Shown here in pieces: positions 35,121 to 45,094 of a stretch of 64,000 nt of DNA. Made by a program: the position numbers and the translations under genes. Under the pieces are notes generated by a model, which was not told the DNA's origin, did no database searches, and saw only the letters and a list, made by a program, of their open reading frames with translations. Every line of letters begins with the position of its first letter. Position 1 is the first letter of the stretch. This DNA comes from Nostoc sp. NMS9 (GTDB taxonomy: Bacteria; Cyanobacteriota; Cyanobacteriia; Cyanobacteriales; Nostocaceae), in the NCBI RefSeq assembly GCF_017114995.1, contig NZ_JABXKL010000050.1, positions 24,725 through 88,724 of the forward strand, given 5' to 3'.

Positions 35121-37016
35121 ATGAGCAGGAGAATTTGGAATCGCATTCGCCAAGAATTTGGATTGTGGTTACAGGCTGCACCTCCTGGAATCGTGGTACT
35201 ATTTATGGTGATATTGATACGTATAACTGGAGGAATGCAATCTTGGGAATGGATGCTTTTCGATCGGATGTTATGTCTGCGGCCGGTAGAAAAACTTGAT
35301 GAACATGTAGTAATTGTAGGTATCGATGAAAAGGATATTAAGTGGGTTAAGCAATATCCCATTCCAGATGAGAAGATTGCAGAGTTACTCACCAAGCTGG
35401 AAACTTATAAACCGTTAGCTATTGGGCTAGATATCTTCAAAAATGTTCCTGTTGAACCTGGCGGTAAACAACTCGCGCAGGTGTTGCAGCAAAATACTAA
35501 TATTATCGGTATTCAAAAAATATTACCACCCGAAGCAACTTCTCCACCCCAGAATTTGCCACCGGAACGAGTTGGGTTTGTCGATTTACCTAATGATGAG
35601 GATAGCAAAAATCGACGCTATTTGTTATTTACAACAAACCCTAATAATCCTGACAATATCAACGAAGATAAATATTCTTTAGCACTGCGGTTAGTTATCA
35701 AGTACTTCCAGGCGAAAGGAATTAAATTGGAAACAGGAAAAAATGACCCGAATACAATCAGATTTCGGGGGATTGAATTACCCCGAATCACCCAGAATTT
35801 TGGCGGATACGTTGGTGTTAATGATGGCGGATTGTCAATTTTGATGAACTTCCGCAATACTTCTAAGCCTTTTCATGTTGTCTCGCTACGCGACATTTTA
35901 AATGGAAAAGTAGATGCAGAATTATTACGCGATCGCATTGTATTAGTTGGCAACCGCAACACGAGTACTGGTGATATTTTTTATACATCTGCATTGTCAA
36001 ACTTAGAATTAAACGGTCAAATTTATGGCATTGAATATCACGCTCATGCGATCAGTCAAATTCTTAGTAGTGTAATCGACAGTCGCACAATGTTGTATAG
36101 TTGGGGAGATATAGAAGAGTACGCATGGATCTTTGTTTGGGGTTTTCTGCCGATTGTTATCGGACGGCTTACCCAATCTGTTTGGAAAAATATACTTAGT
36201 GTTAGTGTAGCTGTATTTGCTCTATTTAGCTGCGGGTATGTGATGCTGTGGGTGTGGGGTATATGGATTCCGGTAGCACCTGGTTTGCTGATCTTAAGTG
36301 TAAATGGGCTTGGCTTGAGTGCTTTTGCGTTTTACCAGCATGATAAATTCTTGCGATCGCAAATTAACGAACGCCAAAACACAATTCAACATACTTTTAC
36401 CGTAATTCATAATGGCCCTTTGCAAACTCTTGCTTATGGATTAAAGCATCTGCGTGCTAAAGATATCCCCTACGAACAACTGGTTGGGCAATTTGAAAAG
36501 CTCGATCGCGAAATTCGGGAACTTGGCGAATTTCTCAAACTCGAAGCATTAACCACAGAAGAGAGTTTGCGTTTAGGTAGCGGATTAACACTTGAGTTGA
36601 AACGACCTCTACACGATTTATTATATGAAGTTTATTCAACTACATTAGAACGTAAAGATTTTGAACATTTTAAAACATTAAAAGTAAAAATACGCAATTT
36701 TGAACCGATTAATGATAAATATTTAAGTATAGAACACAAACGGGGAATATGTCTGTTTTTGGAAGAAGCTCTATGTAATGTTGGTAAACACGCTCAAGGA
36801 GTTAAGCGCGTTCAAGCATCAGGTGTTTATAGCGCAAATAAATACAATTTATCTGTGAAAGATAACGGTTTGGGCATTAAATCAAAACTAGAAAATAAAG
36901 GCACAAAACATTTTAAAATGCTTGCTAAACAATTAGGAGGAGAGTTTCGCCGTGAATCCCTTTCTCCACGTGGGACTATATGTGAACTTAGTTGGACACC
37001 TACGAAGGAATTTTAA
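35121..37016 (+). CDS. CHASE2-domain sensor histidine kinase
   Basis: 631 residues. N-terminal membrane helix (PGIVVLFMVILIRIT), CHASE2 extracytoplasmic sensor (about 45-325; FDRMLCLRPVE, VIVGIDEKDI, IALGLDIF-like, GKIVLVG-like), then three helices (about 335-410) and a cytosolic kinase. The dimerisation segment has His430 in TVIHNGPLQTLAYGL; this is HisKA_3-like, but the usual acidic residue after the His is Asn. The ATPase domain has EEALCNVGKHAQ and VKDNGLGI. It should phosphorylate the response regulator encoded just upstream. The ATG lies against a repeat end and lacks a clear Shine-Dalgarno sequence. Confidence 0.88.
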   Translation: MSRRIWNRIRQEFGLWLQAAPPGIVVLFMVILIRITGGMQSWEWMLFDRMLCLRPVEKLDEHVVIVGIDEKDIKWVKQYPIPDEKIAELLTKLETYKPLAIGLDIFKNVPVEPGGKQLAQVLQQNTNIIGIQKILPPEATSPPQNLPPERVGFVDLPNDEDSKNRRYLLFTTNPNNPDNINEDKYSLALRLVIKYFQAKGIKLETGKNDPNTIRFRGIELPRITQNFGGYVGVNDGGLSILMNFRNTSKPFHVVSLRDILNGKVDAELLRDRIVLVGNRNTSTGDIFYTSALSNLELNGQIYGIEYHAHAISQILSSVIDSRTMLYSWGDIEEYAWIFVWGFLPIVIGRLTQSVWKNILSVSVAVFALFSCGYVMLWVWGIWIPVAPGLLILSVNGLGLSAFAFYQHDKFLRSQINERQNTIQHTFTVIHNGPLQTLAYGLKHLRAKDIPYEQLVGQFEKLDREIRELGEFLKLEALTTEESLRLGSGLTLELKRPLHDLLYEVYSTTLERKDFEHFKTLKVKIRNFEPINDKYLSIEHKRGICLFLEEALCNVGKHAQGVKRVQASGVYSANKYNLSVKDNGLGIKSKLENKGTKHFKMLAKQLGGEFRRESLSPRGTICELSWTPTKEF

Positions 37017-37095
37017 GAAAGAATAAAGGCATTAGTCGCCAGAATTCGGAATTTTGCAAAAGTTTTAGATAACCATACAATCAACAGCATTTACC

Positions 37096-37827
37096 ATGAG
37101 TCATCAACATTTCGTATTTTGGCAAAATAAGCGCAGACTTACAAGCTTGGTTGTCGGGGTGGTTTTTCTTATGACCGCAGTCCCGGCATTTGCTCAGTTT
37201 AAACCACGCGATCGCAAACCAGCCAGCGGAAATTCTCGTCCGGGTGGTTCACGTGGATGTTCAACTAGCGGCATACCACTGACGCAGCTTGCACCTCAGA
37301 CATTTATCGGTAAAACCGCTTCCACACGTCCAATGTTAGCTTGGTATATGTCAAGTTCCCAAAATGCGCGATTCCGACTGTATGAATTTGATTCAGCCAC
37401 AACCGTTAAAAAAATTGGGCAAGTTAAAGAAATACCCACAACAGTCGGGATTAACAAACTAAAACTTCCTCTCGAATACCCCGAACTCACAGTTGGTAAA
37501 ACATATTTATGGCAAATTGCAATTGACTGCGAAAACGACACGATTATTAGACGTGCAGAATTTACCGTTATCAATCCTCAATCACTTGCTAAAAATCGAT
37601 TTACTAGCATTCCAGAAAGCATAAATTATTATGCTGAAAATGATCTGTGGTATGAAGCCCTAGAAGAAGCATTAAAAGCAACTGGTAATGGTAAACTGGG
37701 GCAAACTGGGGCAACTTTAGTTAAAGAACTTGCACAGTCCGAAATGCTTATCGGGGATGGCGTAGATCAAAAAAATATTCAGCAACGAATTGAATACCTC
37801 CAGAAAATTGCCAGCGAAAGAATATAG
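37096..37827 (+). CDS. DUF928 secreted protein
   Basis: 243 residues with a signal peptide (LTSLVVGVVFLMTAVPAFA). The mature part has the DUF928 features: a Pro/Gly-rich start with GCSTSG, RPMLAWYMSSSQNARFRLYE, TYLWQIAIDCE and a helical C-terminal region with YYAENDLWYEALEEAL. Such proteins are found in cyanobacteria next to CHASE2 proteins and haemagglutinin-type exoproteins, as here. The role is unknown, perhaps in surface assembly. The exoprotein gene follows after 23 bp. Confidence 0.82.
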   Translation: MSHQHFVFWQNKRRLTSLVVGVVFLMTAVPAFAQFKPRDRKPASGNSRPGGSRGCSTSGIPLTQLAPQTFIGKTASTRPMLAWYMSSSQNARFRLYEFDSATTVKKIGQVKEIPTTVGINKLKLPLEYPELTVGKTYLWQIAIDCENDTIIRRAEFTVINPQSLAKNRFTSIPESINYYAENDLWYEALEEALKATGNGKLGQTGATLVKELAQSEMLIGDGVDQKNIQQRIEYLQKIASERI

Positions 37828-37850
37828 AAATAGTACGGAGAATAGAAATA

Positions 37851-40800
37851 GTGAAAATTTTGCGGTTTGCTGTCACAGGATGGCTGGGATGCGTGGGAGC
37901 GATCGCAGTTTCTATTCATCCTACTTTTGCTCAGTTAACTCCCGATAATAGCCTAGGAAAAGAGCGATCACAAGTCATTCCTCTTAATCAAAATAATGAC
38001 GGTATCGTGGGCGGTGCGGCTCGTGGCACTAACCTCTTTCACAGTTTTCAAGATTTTAACGTCGGTGTTGCTCGAGGTGTTTATTTTGCTAATCCAGAGG
38101 GGATAACAAATATCTTTTCTCGCGTTACTGGTGGTAACTCATCGAATATTTTTGGGAGCTTAGGAGTATTAGGTAATGCGAATTTGTTTTTCCTAAATCC
38201 CAATGGCATTTTATTTGGTAAAAATGCTCAGTTAGATATGCAGGGATCATTTATGGGCACAACAGCGAACGGGGTGCAGTTTAGGAATCAGGGGGTTTTT
38301 AGCGCGACGAATCCCGAAGCGCCGCCATTGTTAACGATTAATCCTTCGGCGTTGTTGTTTAATCAAATTAATCAAAACGCATCGATTCAAAATAATTCTG
38401 TTGCACCCGCAGGCAAAGATCCTGGGGGTGTTGATGTATTTGGTTTGCGTGTTCCAGATGGTAATAGTTTGTTGCTTGTTGGTGGTAATGTCAGCATGGA
38501 TGGAGGATGGGCGATCGCGAATGGTGGACGCATCGAGTTAGGAGGTTTGGTAGAAAGGGGAAGCATTGGAATTCAAAGTAATGGGGATAATTTCAGTTTA
38601 AGTTTTCCCGATGGGGTACAACGGGGAGACATATCTCTCAATAACAAGGCAATAGTTGGTGTTATTGCTGGTAGTGGCGGTAGTATTGCGGCAAATACTC
38701 GAAATCTAGAGATTTTAGCAGGTAGTCAATTTTTTGCCGGGATAGGGTCAGGTTTAGGGACTGCTAACACTCAAGCAGGAGATATTACAGTTGATGCTAC
38801 AGGAGAAATCAAGCTTGCAGGGGCAAATAGCCTAATTTTCAACTCAGTTCAATCTCAAGCAGTAGGAAATGCAGGTAATATCACAATTAAAACTGGCTCC
38901 CTTGAAGTAACAGATGGCGCTCAAATAGTTTCTAGTATTTTTGGCAAAGGTGATTCGGGTAATATTTCTATCACAGCCAGTGATGCCATCTCTCTGGATA
39001 AAACATCATATATTCTCAACAATGTTCAAAGTCGTGATGCTGAAGGGAATGCTAGAAATATCGACATCACGACAGGTTCGCTTACTGCAACTAATGGTGC
39101 TGAAATTAATTCCTTTACCCGTGGACGAGGAAATGCAGGAAATATCATGATTAAAGCAAGGGATGCAGTCACTTTTGATGGGAAAGATAGCGATGGAAAT
39201 TATAGTGGTTCATTTAGCAATGTACTAGCTGGTGGAGTGGGTAATGGTGGGAAGATTAATATCACTGCTAGTTCATTATCCCTGACTAACAATGGGCAAT
39301 TAGGGGTTGGTGTGCGCGAAGCTTTTGATACAATTCCTGCTGGTAAAGGTATTGGTGGCAGAGTAGATATCAATGTGCGTGATGCATTCACAATATCTGG
39401 AACAAATAGCGGAATCTTTGCAGATATTGATACTGGTGCTGTAGGAAGTGGCGGAAATATTCAAGTTGAAGCTGGAAATATTTTTGTAACAGATGGTGGG
39501 TTAATCAGATCTAGCACTTTTGGTAAAGGTGATTCAGGTAATATTTTCATTACAGCCCGTGATGCAACTTCTCTAGATGCTGCATCATATATCGCCAACA
39601 ATGTTCAGAGTACTGATGCTGAAGGGAATGCTGGAAATATCGACATTACTACTGGTTCGCTTTCGGTAACGAATGGTGCTGAAATTAATTCCTTTACTCG
39701 CGGACGAGGAAATGCAGGAAATATCACGATTCAAGCCAGGGATGCAGTCACTTTTGATGGGAAAGATAGCGATGGAAACTTTAGTGCTTCATATAGTAGT
39801 GTACTAGCTGGTGGAGTAGGTAATGGTGGAAAAATTAATATCACCGCTGGTTCATTATCCCTGACTAACAATGGACAATTAGAGATTGGTGTGGGCGAAG
39901 CTTTAGATACAATTCCTGCTGGTGAAGGTAAAGGTGGTACTGTAGATATCAATGTGCGTGATGCATTCACGATATCTGGAACAAATAGCGGAATTTTTGG
40001 GAGTTTGGGTACTGGTGCAATCGGACGTGGTGGAGATATCAAAGTTGAAGCTGGAAATATTTTTGTAATAGATGGTGGGGAAATACTTTCCAGTACTTTT
40101 GGTAAAGGTGATTCGGGTAATATTTCTATAACAGCCCGTGACGCAATTTTTCTAGATCAAAAAGGTATTTACAACAACGTTCAGAGTCGTGATGCTGAAG
40201 GTAATGCTGGTAATATCGACATCACCACTGGTTCGCTTTCGGTAACGAATGGTGCTGAAATTAATTCCTTTACTCGCGGACGAGGAAATGCGGGAAATAT
40301 CACGATTCAAGCCAGGGATGCAGTTACTTTTGATGGGGTAGATAGTGATGGAAATTACAGTAGTTCATCTAGTAATGTACTACCTGGTGCAGTGGGTAAT
40401 GGTGGTGACATTAACCTTCAAGCTGGAAATGTTTTTATTAAAAATGGTGGGGAAATAAATTCTAGTACTTTTGGTGAAGGTGATGCAGGTAAAATTTCCA
40501 TCACTGCCCGTGACACGGTTTCTCTATCTGGACAAGGTATAAGCTGGATTAGAAGTGACGTTGGTTTTGGAGGAGTAGGTAATAGTGGAGGCATAAGCAT
40601 CAGTACAGGCTCGCTATTTGCCAGTGATGAAGCCAGAATTTTCTCGAGTGTTTCTGGACGCGGAAATTCTGGAGGAATACTCATTGAAGCCCGTGATACT
40701 GTTTCCCTAACGGGAGTAGGCGACCTTAATCTTGGTAGAACTAATTTTGATGCAGATGGAACTATATTTGCCAGCAGCGTTGATTTTGGAGGCGTGGGTA

Positions 40801-42170
40801 ATAGTGGTGGTGTAGTTATAAAAACTGGCACTTTACGCTTAGATAGTTCTCAAATCAATGCAAGCACAGCAGGACGAGGTAATTCAGGTAACATCCTCAT
40901 CGAGGCACAAGACCAAGTAGCCCTACTGCAAGGGTCTGATATGTTTTCTGAAGTGGCCTGTGCTTGTGAAGACAATGTAGGAGGAGTAGGTGGAATCGGA
41001 AATGGCGGAGATATTAGGATTACAACAGGTTCGTTGCTACTAGATGTTGGTGCTAACTTGCGTGCAGATACTGAAGCTATTGGTAATGGCGGCAATATTA
41101 TCATCAATGCACGAGATAGCGTCACATTCAGGGGCGATTTAAAACCATTTGGAGGTGGTGCTTATACCCAAGTGGAACCTGAAGCAGTTGGAAAAGGTGG
41201 TAGCATCATAATCAATACACCTCATTTATCTGTTTCTGGCGACCATGAAATAAACACCAGAACTCAGGGACAAGGAGATGCGGGAAATATCTTTATAAAC
41301 GCAAACTCTATCTCTCTTGCAGGTTCCGATGTCTTCATTACCAGTGGCGCTAGTCAAGACGAACGGCTGACAGGGACTTCAGGTAAAGGTGGAGATATTA
41401 ACATCACCACAAATTCCCTACTTGTAACTGACGGGGCAAAGCTATCAGCTAACACGGAAATTCAAGATGCTGCTGGGAACATTAATATCAATGCATCCCG
41501 GCTTACCCTTGATAATCGAGGCTCTATAACTTCTGAATCGATCGCTGATGCCAATGGTGGTAATATTAAACTCAATCTCAGGGACTTTTTGCTGATGCGT
41601 CACGGTAGCCAAATTTCCACCACCGCAGGCAACGCACAAGCTGGTGGCAATGGCGGTAACATTAATATCAACTCTAAAATCATCGCCGCCAGCCCCGAAG
41701 AAAATAGCGACATCAGCGCCAATGCATATACTGGTACAGGTGGAAGAGTCCAAATCAACGCGCAAGGTATCTTCGGTATCGAAGCGCGTCCAAAGCCAAC
41801 CAAAAAAAGCGATATTACTGCAAGTTCCGAATTAGGCGTTTCAGGTATAACAAATATTAACGCACCAGATACCAGTTACATTCTAAACAGCTTCACCGGA
41901 TTATTCCCAAACGTCATCGATACTAATGCACTAATCGCTAATAGTTGCATTGTTCGCAGTTCCAAACAAAAGGGTACATTCTTCATCACTGGTTCTGGTG
42001 CTTTACGTAGTAGTCCGGGGGATGGATTAATTTCAAACTATTCGACTGGTGAGGTGCGTAATGTTGAACCAACATCGCAGACTTGGAAAAAAGGCAATCG
42101 CATAGTTGAACCACAAGGGCTTTATCGACTTGCTGATGGACGCTTGGTACTCAGTCGAGAATGTCAGTGA
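37851..42170 (+). CDS. Two-partner-secretion exoprotein, filamentous haemagglutinin type
   Basis: 1439 residues from a GTG start, with signal peptide (to about residue 27, ...HPTFAQ). The TPS domain (about 28-170) contains NIFSRVTGGNSSNIFGSLGV and NANLFFLNPNGILFGKNAQLD, the conserved NPNGI signature recognised by an Omp85-like TpsB pore. The rest is a beta-helix of Gly/Asn-rich rungs (GNAGNITIQARDAV, GSLSVTNGAEINS), including three near-identical modules of about 193 residues. A C-terminal segment has NSCIV and ends LVLSRECQ, giving a Cys pair near the end. No TpsB transporter gene lies in the window. Likely an adhesin or surface filament; it follows DUF928. Confidence 0.92.
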   Translation: MKILRFAVTGWLGCVGAIAVSIHPTFAQLTPDNSLGKERSQVIPLNQNNDGIVGGAARGTNLFHSFQDFNVGVARGVYFANPEGITNIFSRVTGGNSSNIFGSLGVLGNANLFFLNPNGILFGKNAQLDMQGSFMGTTANGVQFRNQGVFSATNPEAPPLLTINPSALLFNQINQNASIQNNSVAPAGKDPGGVDVFGLRVPDGNSLLLVGGNVSMDGGWAIANGGRIELGGLVERGSIGIQSNGDNFSLSFPDGVQRGDISLNNKAIVGVIAGSGGSIAANTRNLEILAGSQFFAGIGSGLGTANTQAGDITVDATGEIKLAGANSLIFNSVQSQAVGNAGNITIKTGSLEVTDGAQIVSSIFGKGDSGNISITASDAISLDKTSYILNNVQSRDAEGNARNIDITTGSLTATNGAEINSFTRGRGNAGNIMIKARDAVTFDGKDSDGNYSGSFSNVLAGGVGNGGKINITASSLSLTNNGQLGVGVREAFDTIPAGKGIGGRVDINVRDAFTISGTNSGIFADIDTGAVGSGGNIQVEAGNIFVTDGGLIRSSTFGKGDSGNIFITARDATSLDAASYIANNVQSTDAEGNAGNIDITTGSLSVTNGAEINSFTRGRGNAGNITIQARDAVTFDGKDSDGNFSASYSSVLAGGVGNGGKINITAGSLSLTNNGQLEIGVGEALDTIPAGEGKGGTVDINVRDAFTISGTNSGIFGSLGTGAIGRGGDIKVEAGNIFVIDGGEILSSTFGKGDSGNISITARDAIFLDQKGIYNNVQSRDAEGNAGNIDITTGSLSVTNGAEINSFTRGRGNAGNITIQARDAVTFDGVDSDGNYSSSSSNVLPGAVGNGGDINLQAGNVFIKNGGEINSSTFGEGDAGKISITARDTVSLSGQGISWIRSDVGFGGVGNSGGISISTGSLFASDEARIFSSVSGRGNSGGILIEARDTVSLTGVGDLNLGRTNFDADGTIFASSVDFGGVGNSGGVVIKTGTLRLDSSQINASTAGRGNSGNILIEAQDQVALLQGSDMFSEVACACEDNVGGVGGIGNGGDIRITTGSLLLDVGANLRADTEAIGNGGNIIINARDSVTFRGDLKPFGGGAYTQVEPEAVGKGGSIIINTPHLSVSGDHEINTRTQGQGDAGNIFINANSISLAGSDVFITSGASQDERLTGTSGKGGDINITTNSLLVTDGAKLSANTEIQDAAGNININASRLTLDNRGSITSESIADANGGNIKLNLRDFLLMRHGSQISTTAGNAQAGGNGGNININSKIIAASPEENSDISANAYTGTGGRVQINAQGIFGIEARPKPTKKSDITASSELGVSGITNINAPDTSYILNSFTGLFPNVIDTNALIANSCIVRSSKQKGTFFITGSGALRSSPGDGLISNYSTGEVRNVEPTSQTWKKGNRIVEPQGLYRLADGRLVLSRECQ
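39040..40345 (+). repeat. Three near-identical modules (about 578 bp) in the exoprotein gene
   Basis: The block coding for GAEINSFTRGRGNAGNI begins near 39096, 39675 and 40251 (spacing 579 and 576 bp), with long stretches of near-identity on both sides. The modules are in frame, so recombination would change filament length without breaking the gene. Confidence 0.8.
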
Positions 42171-42195
42171 AGCAATTTTTAGATGAAAAGGCGGT

Positions 42196-42352
42196 TATAC
42201 CATTTCTTTGTGAGGCTGCGCCAAATTTTCTTTCTTCCTTTGTGTCCAACTCTTACGAGACGCTGCGCGAATGCGCCCAACTCTTACGAGATGCTGCGCA
42301 AATGCGGTTCGTTCCTTATATAATTTGGCGCATCTTTATACAGAATTGGTAT
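42196..42352. mobile_element. MITE-like element, TATACCAATTC family, copy 2
   Basis: The left end TATACCATTTCTTTGTGAGG with GCGCCAAAT and the right end ATTTGGCGCATCTTTATACA with GAATTGGTA are inverted repeats of the same family as 18680-18790. The interior holds a tandem pair of about 30 bases (cgcccaactcttacgagatgctgcgc). It supplies spurious upstream codons to the next gene. Confidence 0.7.
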
Positions 42353-42435
42353 TAGAATCCACATTTTACAGAAGCAAAGTTGTTTTACCAAGACATAGCG
42401 ATCGCCATGACAACATTACTGATAAAATATGCAAA

Positions 42436-43374
42436 ATGCGAGAACTTTATCCAGCGATCAAGCCTTACTTAGAAGGTAGTTTACAGGTTTCCGACCTTCA
42501 TACTATCCATTTTGAAGAGTCAGGAAACCCGCAAGGTCAACCCATCGTTTTGCTGCATGGGGGCCCTGGTGGTGGATGTCCAGCTTTTTATCGGCAATAT
42601 TTCCACCCAGAAAAATGGCGATTAGTAATGTTTGACCAGCGCGGTTGTGGTCAAAGTACTCCCCATGCTGAATTACGAGAAAATACTACTTGGGATTTAG
42701 TCAGTGATATTGAAAAACTACGTCAACATTTAGGTATAGAAAAGTGGGCGGTTTTCGGTGGTAGTTGGGGTAGCACTTTATCATTAGCCTACAGTCAAAC
42801 CCATCCCTCTCGATGCACAGGATTAATTCTGCGTGGGATCTTCATGCTGAGACAAAAAGAGTTGCGCTGGTTCTACCAAGAGGGTGCTAGCTATATTTTT
42901 CCTGATGCTTGGGAAGAATATCTCAAACCAATTCCCATAGATGAACGTGACGATCTGATCGCAGCATATTACAAACGCTTGACCAATCCAGATTTAGAAA
43001 TTCAATTAACAGCAGCGCGTGCTTGGTCAATTTGGGAAGGTAGTACCAGTAGACTGTTCTTAGATCCAGAACTTATGCAAAAGTTTGGCGAGAGTGAATT
43101 TGCTTCAGCTTTTGCTCGGATTGAATGCCATTACTTTATGAATAAGGGATTTTTGGAAACAGAAGATCAATTACTCTTAAATGTAGACCGTATACGCCAT
43201 ATTCCGGCTGTAATTGTTCAGGGACGCTATGATGTAGTCTGCCCAATGATCTCAGCTTGGGAATTACATCGGGCTTGGCCAGAAGCAGAATTTATTGTGG
43301 TTCCTGATGCCGGACACTCGGTGAGTGAACCAGGAATTCGTAGTGCTTTGATTGAAGCAACAGATAATATTTAA
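42436..43374 (+). CDS. pip: Proline iminopeptidase
   Basis: 312 residues starting MRELYPAIKPYLEG, the usual start of this family. The frame is open 55 codons further upstream, but that part is MITE sequence. Alpha/beta hydrolase with oxyanion-hole segment HGGPGGG (residues 41-47), nucleophile Ser110 in GGSWGS, Asp266 (GRYDVVCP) and His294 (DAGHSVSEP). It releases N-terminal proline from peptides in the cytosol. It is monocistronic. Confidence 0.93.
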   Translation: MRELYPAIKPYLEGSLQVSDLHTIHFEESGNPQGQPIVLLHGGPGGGCPAFYRQYFHPEKWRLVMFDQRGCGQSTPHAELRENTTWDLVSDIEKLRQHLGIEKWAVFGGSWGSTLSLAYSQTHPSRCTGLILRGIFMLRQKELRWFYQEGASYIFPDAWEEYLKPIPIDERDDLIAAYYKRLTNPDLEIQLTAARAWSIWEGSTSRLFLDPELMQKFGESEFASAFARIECHYFMNKGFLETEDQLLLNVDRIRHIPAVIVQGRYDVVCPMISAWELHRAWPEAEFIVVPDAGHSVSEPGIRSALIEATDNI

Positions 43375-43460
43375 TTCGGTTGAATATTTTCGATTGTAAA
43401 TTTGGAAACTTACACTGTATGTAAACCATCAGTGTAAGTAGTTCACTACAAAAAAAAGAT

Positions 43461-44105
43461 ATGCAAATTCTAATTATGGAAGGCAGTATGTTATTGCTCC
43501 TAACTGCGATGACAACTGGCTGTGTCGGTTCTTCCTCTGTTACAAAACAGCCGCAAGCCTTGCCAGCAAGCACTGAGCAGCCGACGAAAGAAGCTGTATT
43601 GAACTCAACACCTACACCGACTGCAAAACCTATAGAGCATTCTACCCCTGAAGCCACTATTGCCACGAATCCGACGCGCTGTGAAACTAGTCAATTGTCA
43701 GTGCGCCGAGTCTCTGAAGATGCTGGCGTTGGGAATGTTGCACTTACCTACGCCTTCACCAATAATGCCTCATCCCCTTGCAACCTCTACGGTTATCCGG
43801 GATTGGCACTACTGGATGCAAAAGATCAACCTTTGCAGGGGATTAAAGTTATTCGCTCCCAGGATACTTACTTTTCGAGTAAGCAACCTCGACAACAAGT
43901 AACTCTAGCTCCTGGAAAACAAGCCTCATTTCAGATAGCATACAACCACATTAGTTCCCCAGATCAAAACTGCCCAATATCTAGTAAAATTCAAATCACG
44001 CCTCCTAATGCTTACCAGCACTTTACCCTTACAGAACAAATCAAGCCTTGTACAGGCAAAGTTAGAGTGACTCCAGTACGAGCCGTTAGCACTCAACCCA
44101 AGTAA
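43461..44105 (+). CDS. DUF4232 lipoprotein
   Basis: 214 residues with a lipobox (LLLLTAMTTGC, lipidated Cys21), a Pro/Thr-rich linker to about residue 65, and a DUF4232 domain: CETSQLSVRRVSEDAGVGN, LTYAFTNNASSPCNLYGYPGL and LAPGKQASFQIAYNH, with four Cys likely in two disulfides. In-frame Met codons at 43476 and 43488 are alternative starts. Function unknown; envelope-anchored. Confidence 0.78.
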   Translation: MQILIMEGSMLLLLTAMTTGCVGSSSVTKQPQALPASTEQPTKEAVLNSTPTPTAKPIEHSTPEATIATNPTRCETSQLSVRRVSEDAGVGNVALTYAFTNNASSPCNLYGYPGLALLDAKDQPLQGIKVIRSQDTYFSSKQPRQQVTLAPGKQASFQIAYNHISSPDQNCPISSKIQITPPNAYQHFTLTEQIKPCTGKVRVTPVRAVSTQPK

Positions 44106-44203
44106 ATTTCTGTAATTTACTCAAAGACCCAGAAAAAGCATAAATTTAATCAAAGCCTCTGATAAGTTCAGGATTGTACTAATCAAAAAGGTTAAAAAAT
44201 TTT

Positions 44204-44995
44204 ATGGAAGGAATTGATGTTGCCGATCAAGATGGCAGAGTAGATTGGACGGCAGTAAAAAACTCTGGTAAAACTTTTGCGTTTGTCAAAGCCACAGAAG
44301 GAGTAAGCATCAAAGATTCTGCTTTTGCTCATCACTGGCAAACCATGAAAGCTGTTGGTCTTATTCGGGGTGCTTATCATTTCTTTCACCCCCATACATC
44401 TGACCCGGTTCAGCAAGCAAACGAATTCTTAAAAACTTTGGGCAAATTAGAACCAGGAGACCTACCACCAGTCCTAGATGTAGAGGTAACTGACAAAGTA
44501 AATAGCCAAGCTGTAATTAATGCAGCCAAACAGTGGTTGGCAGAGGTGGAAAAAGCCCTTTTACAACAAACAAAAAAACCAATTAAACCAATTATTTATA
44601 CCTTCCCCAATTTCTGGACAGAACTTGGTAATCCATCTGATTTTGCTAGTTATCCTTTATGGATTGCCCACTACGGAACCAAGAACCCAACTATTCCTGA
44701 TGCTTGGCAGGGACAATACTTAATCCATCAATATGAAGGTGATATATCTGGTGTAACTGGTGTTAGTGGTCGAGCCGATTTGAATAGATTTAATGGATTG
44801 CAGCTAGGAGATTCTGGGCTAAAAGTAAAACAATTACAACAGCAATTAAAAGATATTGGATTATATACTGATGCCATTGATGGGCGTTTTTCTGAGTCAG
44901 TTAAAAATGCAATTGTTAGTTTCCAAACATCTAAAAAATTGCAAGCTGATGGAATTGTCGGTATAAAAACTTGGATAGCTTTACTATGGATTTAA
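44204..44995 (+). CDS. GH25 lysozyme with peptidoglycan-binding domain
   Basis: 263 residues. The GH25 domain (1-190) starts EGIDVADQDGRVDW, with catalytic-site acids in GID near the start and LDVEVTD (about residue 88-94), and the typical RGAYHFFHP. The C-terminal PG_binding_1 domain (about 200-263) has LQLGDSGLKVKQLQQQLKDI, then FQTSKKLQADGIVG. It splits peptidoglycan. No signal peptide is visible, so release may need another route. A terminator hairpin follows. Confidence 0.9.
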   Translation: MEGIDVADQDGRVDWTAVKNSGKTFAFVKATEGVSIKDSAFAHHWQTMKAVGLIRGAYHFFHPHTSDPVQQANEFLKTLGKLEPGDLPPVLDVEVTDKVNSQAVINAAKQWLAEVEKALLQQTKKPIKPIIYTFPNFWTELGNPSDFASYPLWIAHYGTKNPTIPDAWQGQYLIHQYEGDISGVTGVSGRADLNRFNGLQLGDSGLKVKQLQQQLKDIGLYTDAIDGRFSESVKNAIVSFQTSKKLQADGIVGIKTWIALLWI

Positions 44996-45015
44996 GTAAG
45001 TAGGTGTGAATAAAC

Positions 45016-45056
45016 AAAGGTTTGTGGTCAACGACTCCAAACCTTTAATTAATTTT
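45016..45056. terminator. Bidirectional terminator-like hairpin
   Basis: A 9-bp stem, AAAGGTTTG with CAAACCTTT, loop of 13 bases, followed by aattaatttta. It lies between the convergent GH25 and NUDIX genes. Confidence 0.55.
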
Positions 45057-45094
45057 ATATTGTATAATATAGTTTGATTTATTGTGGTTGCTAC

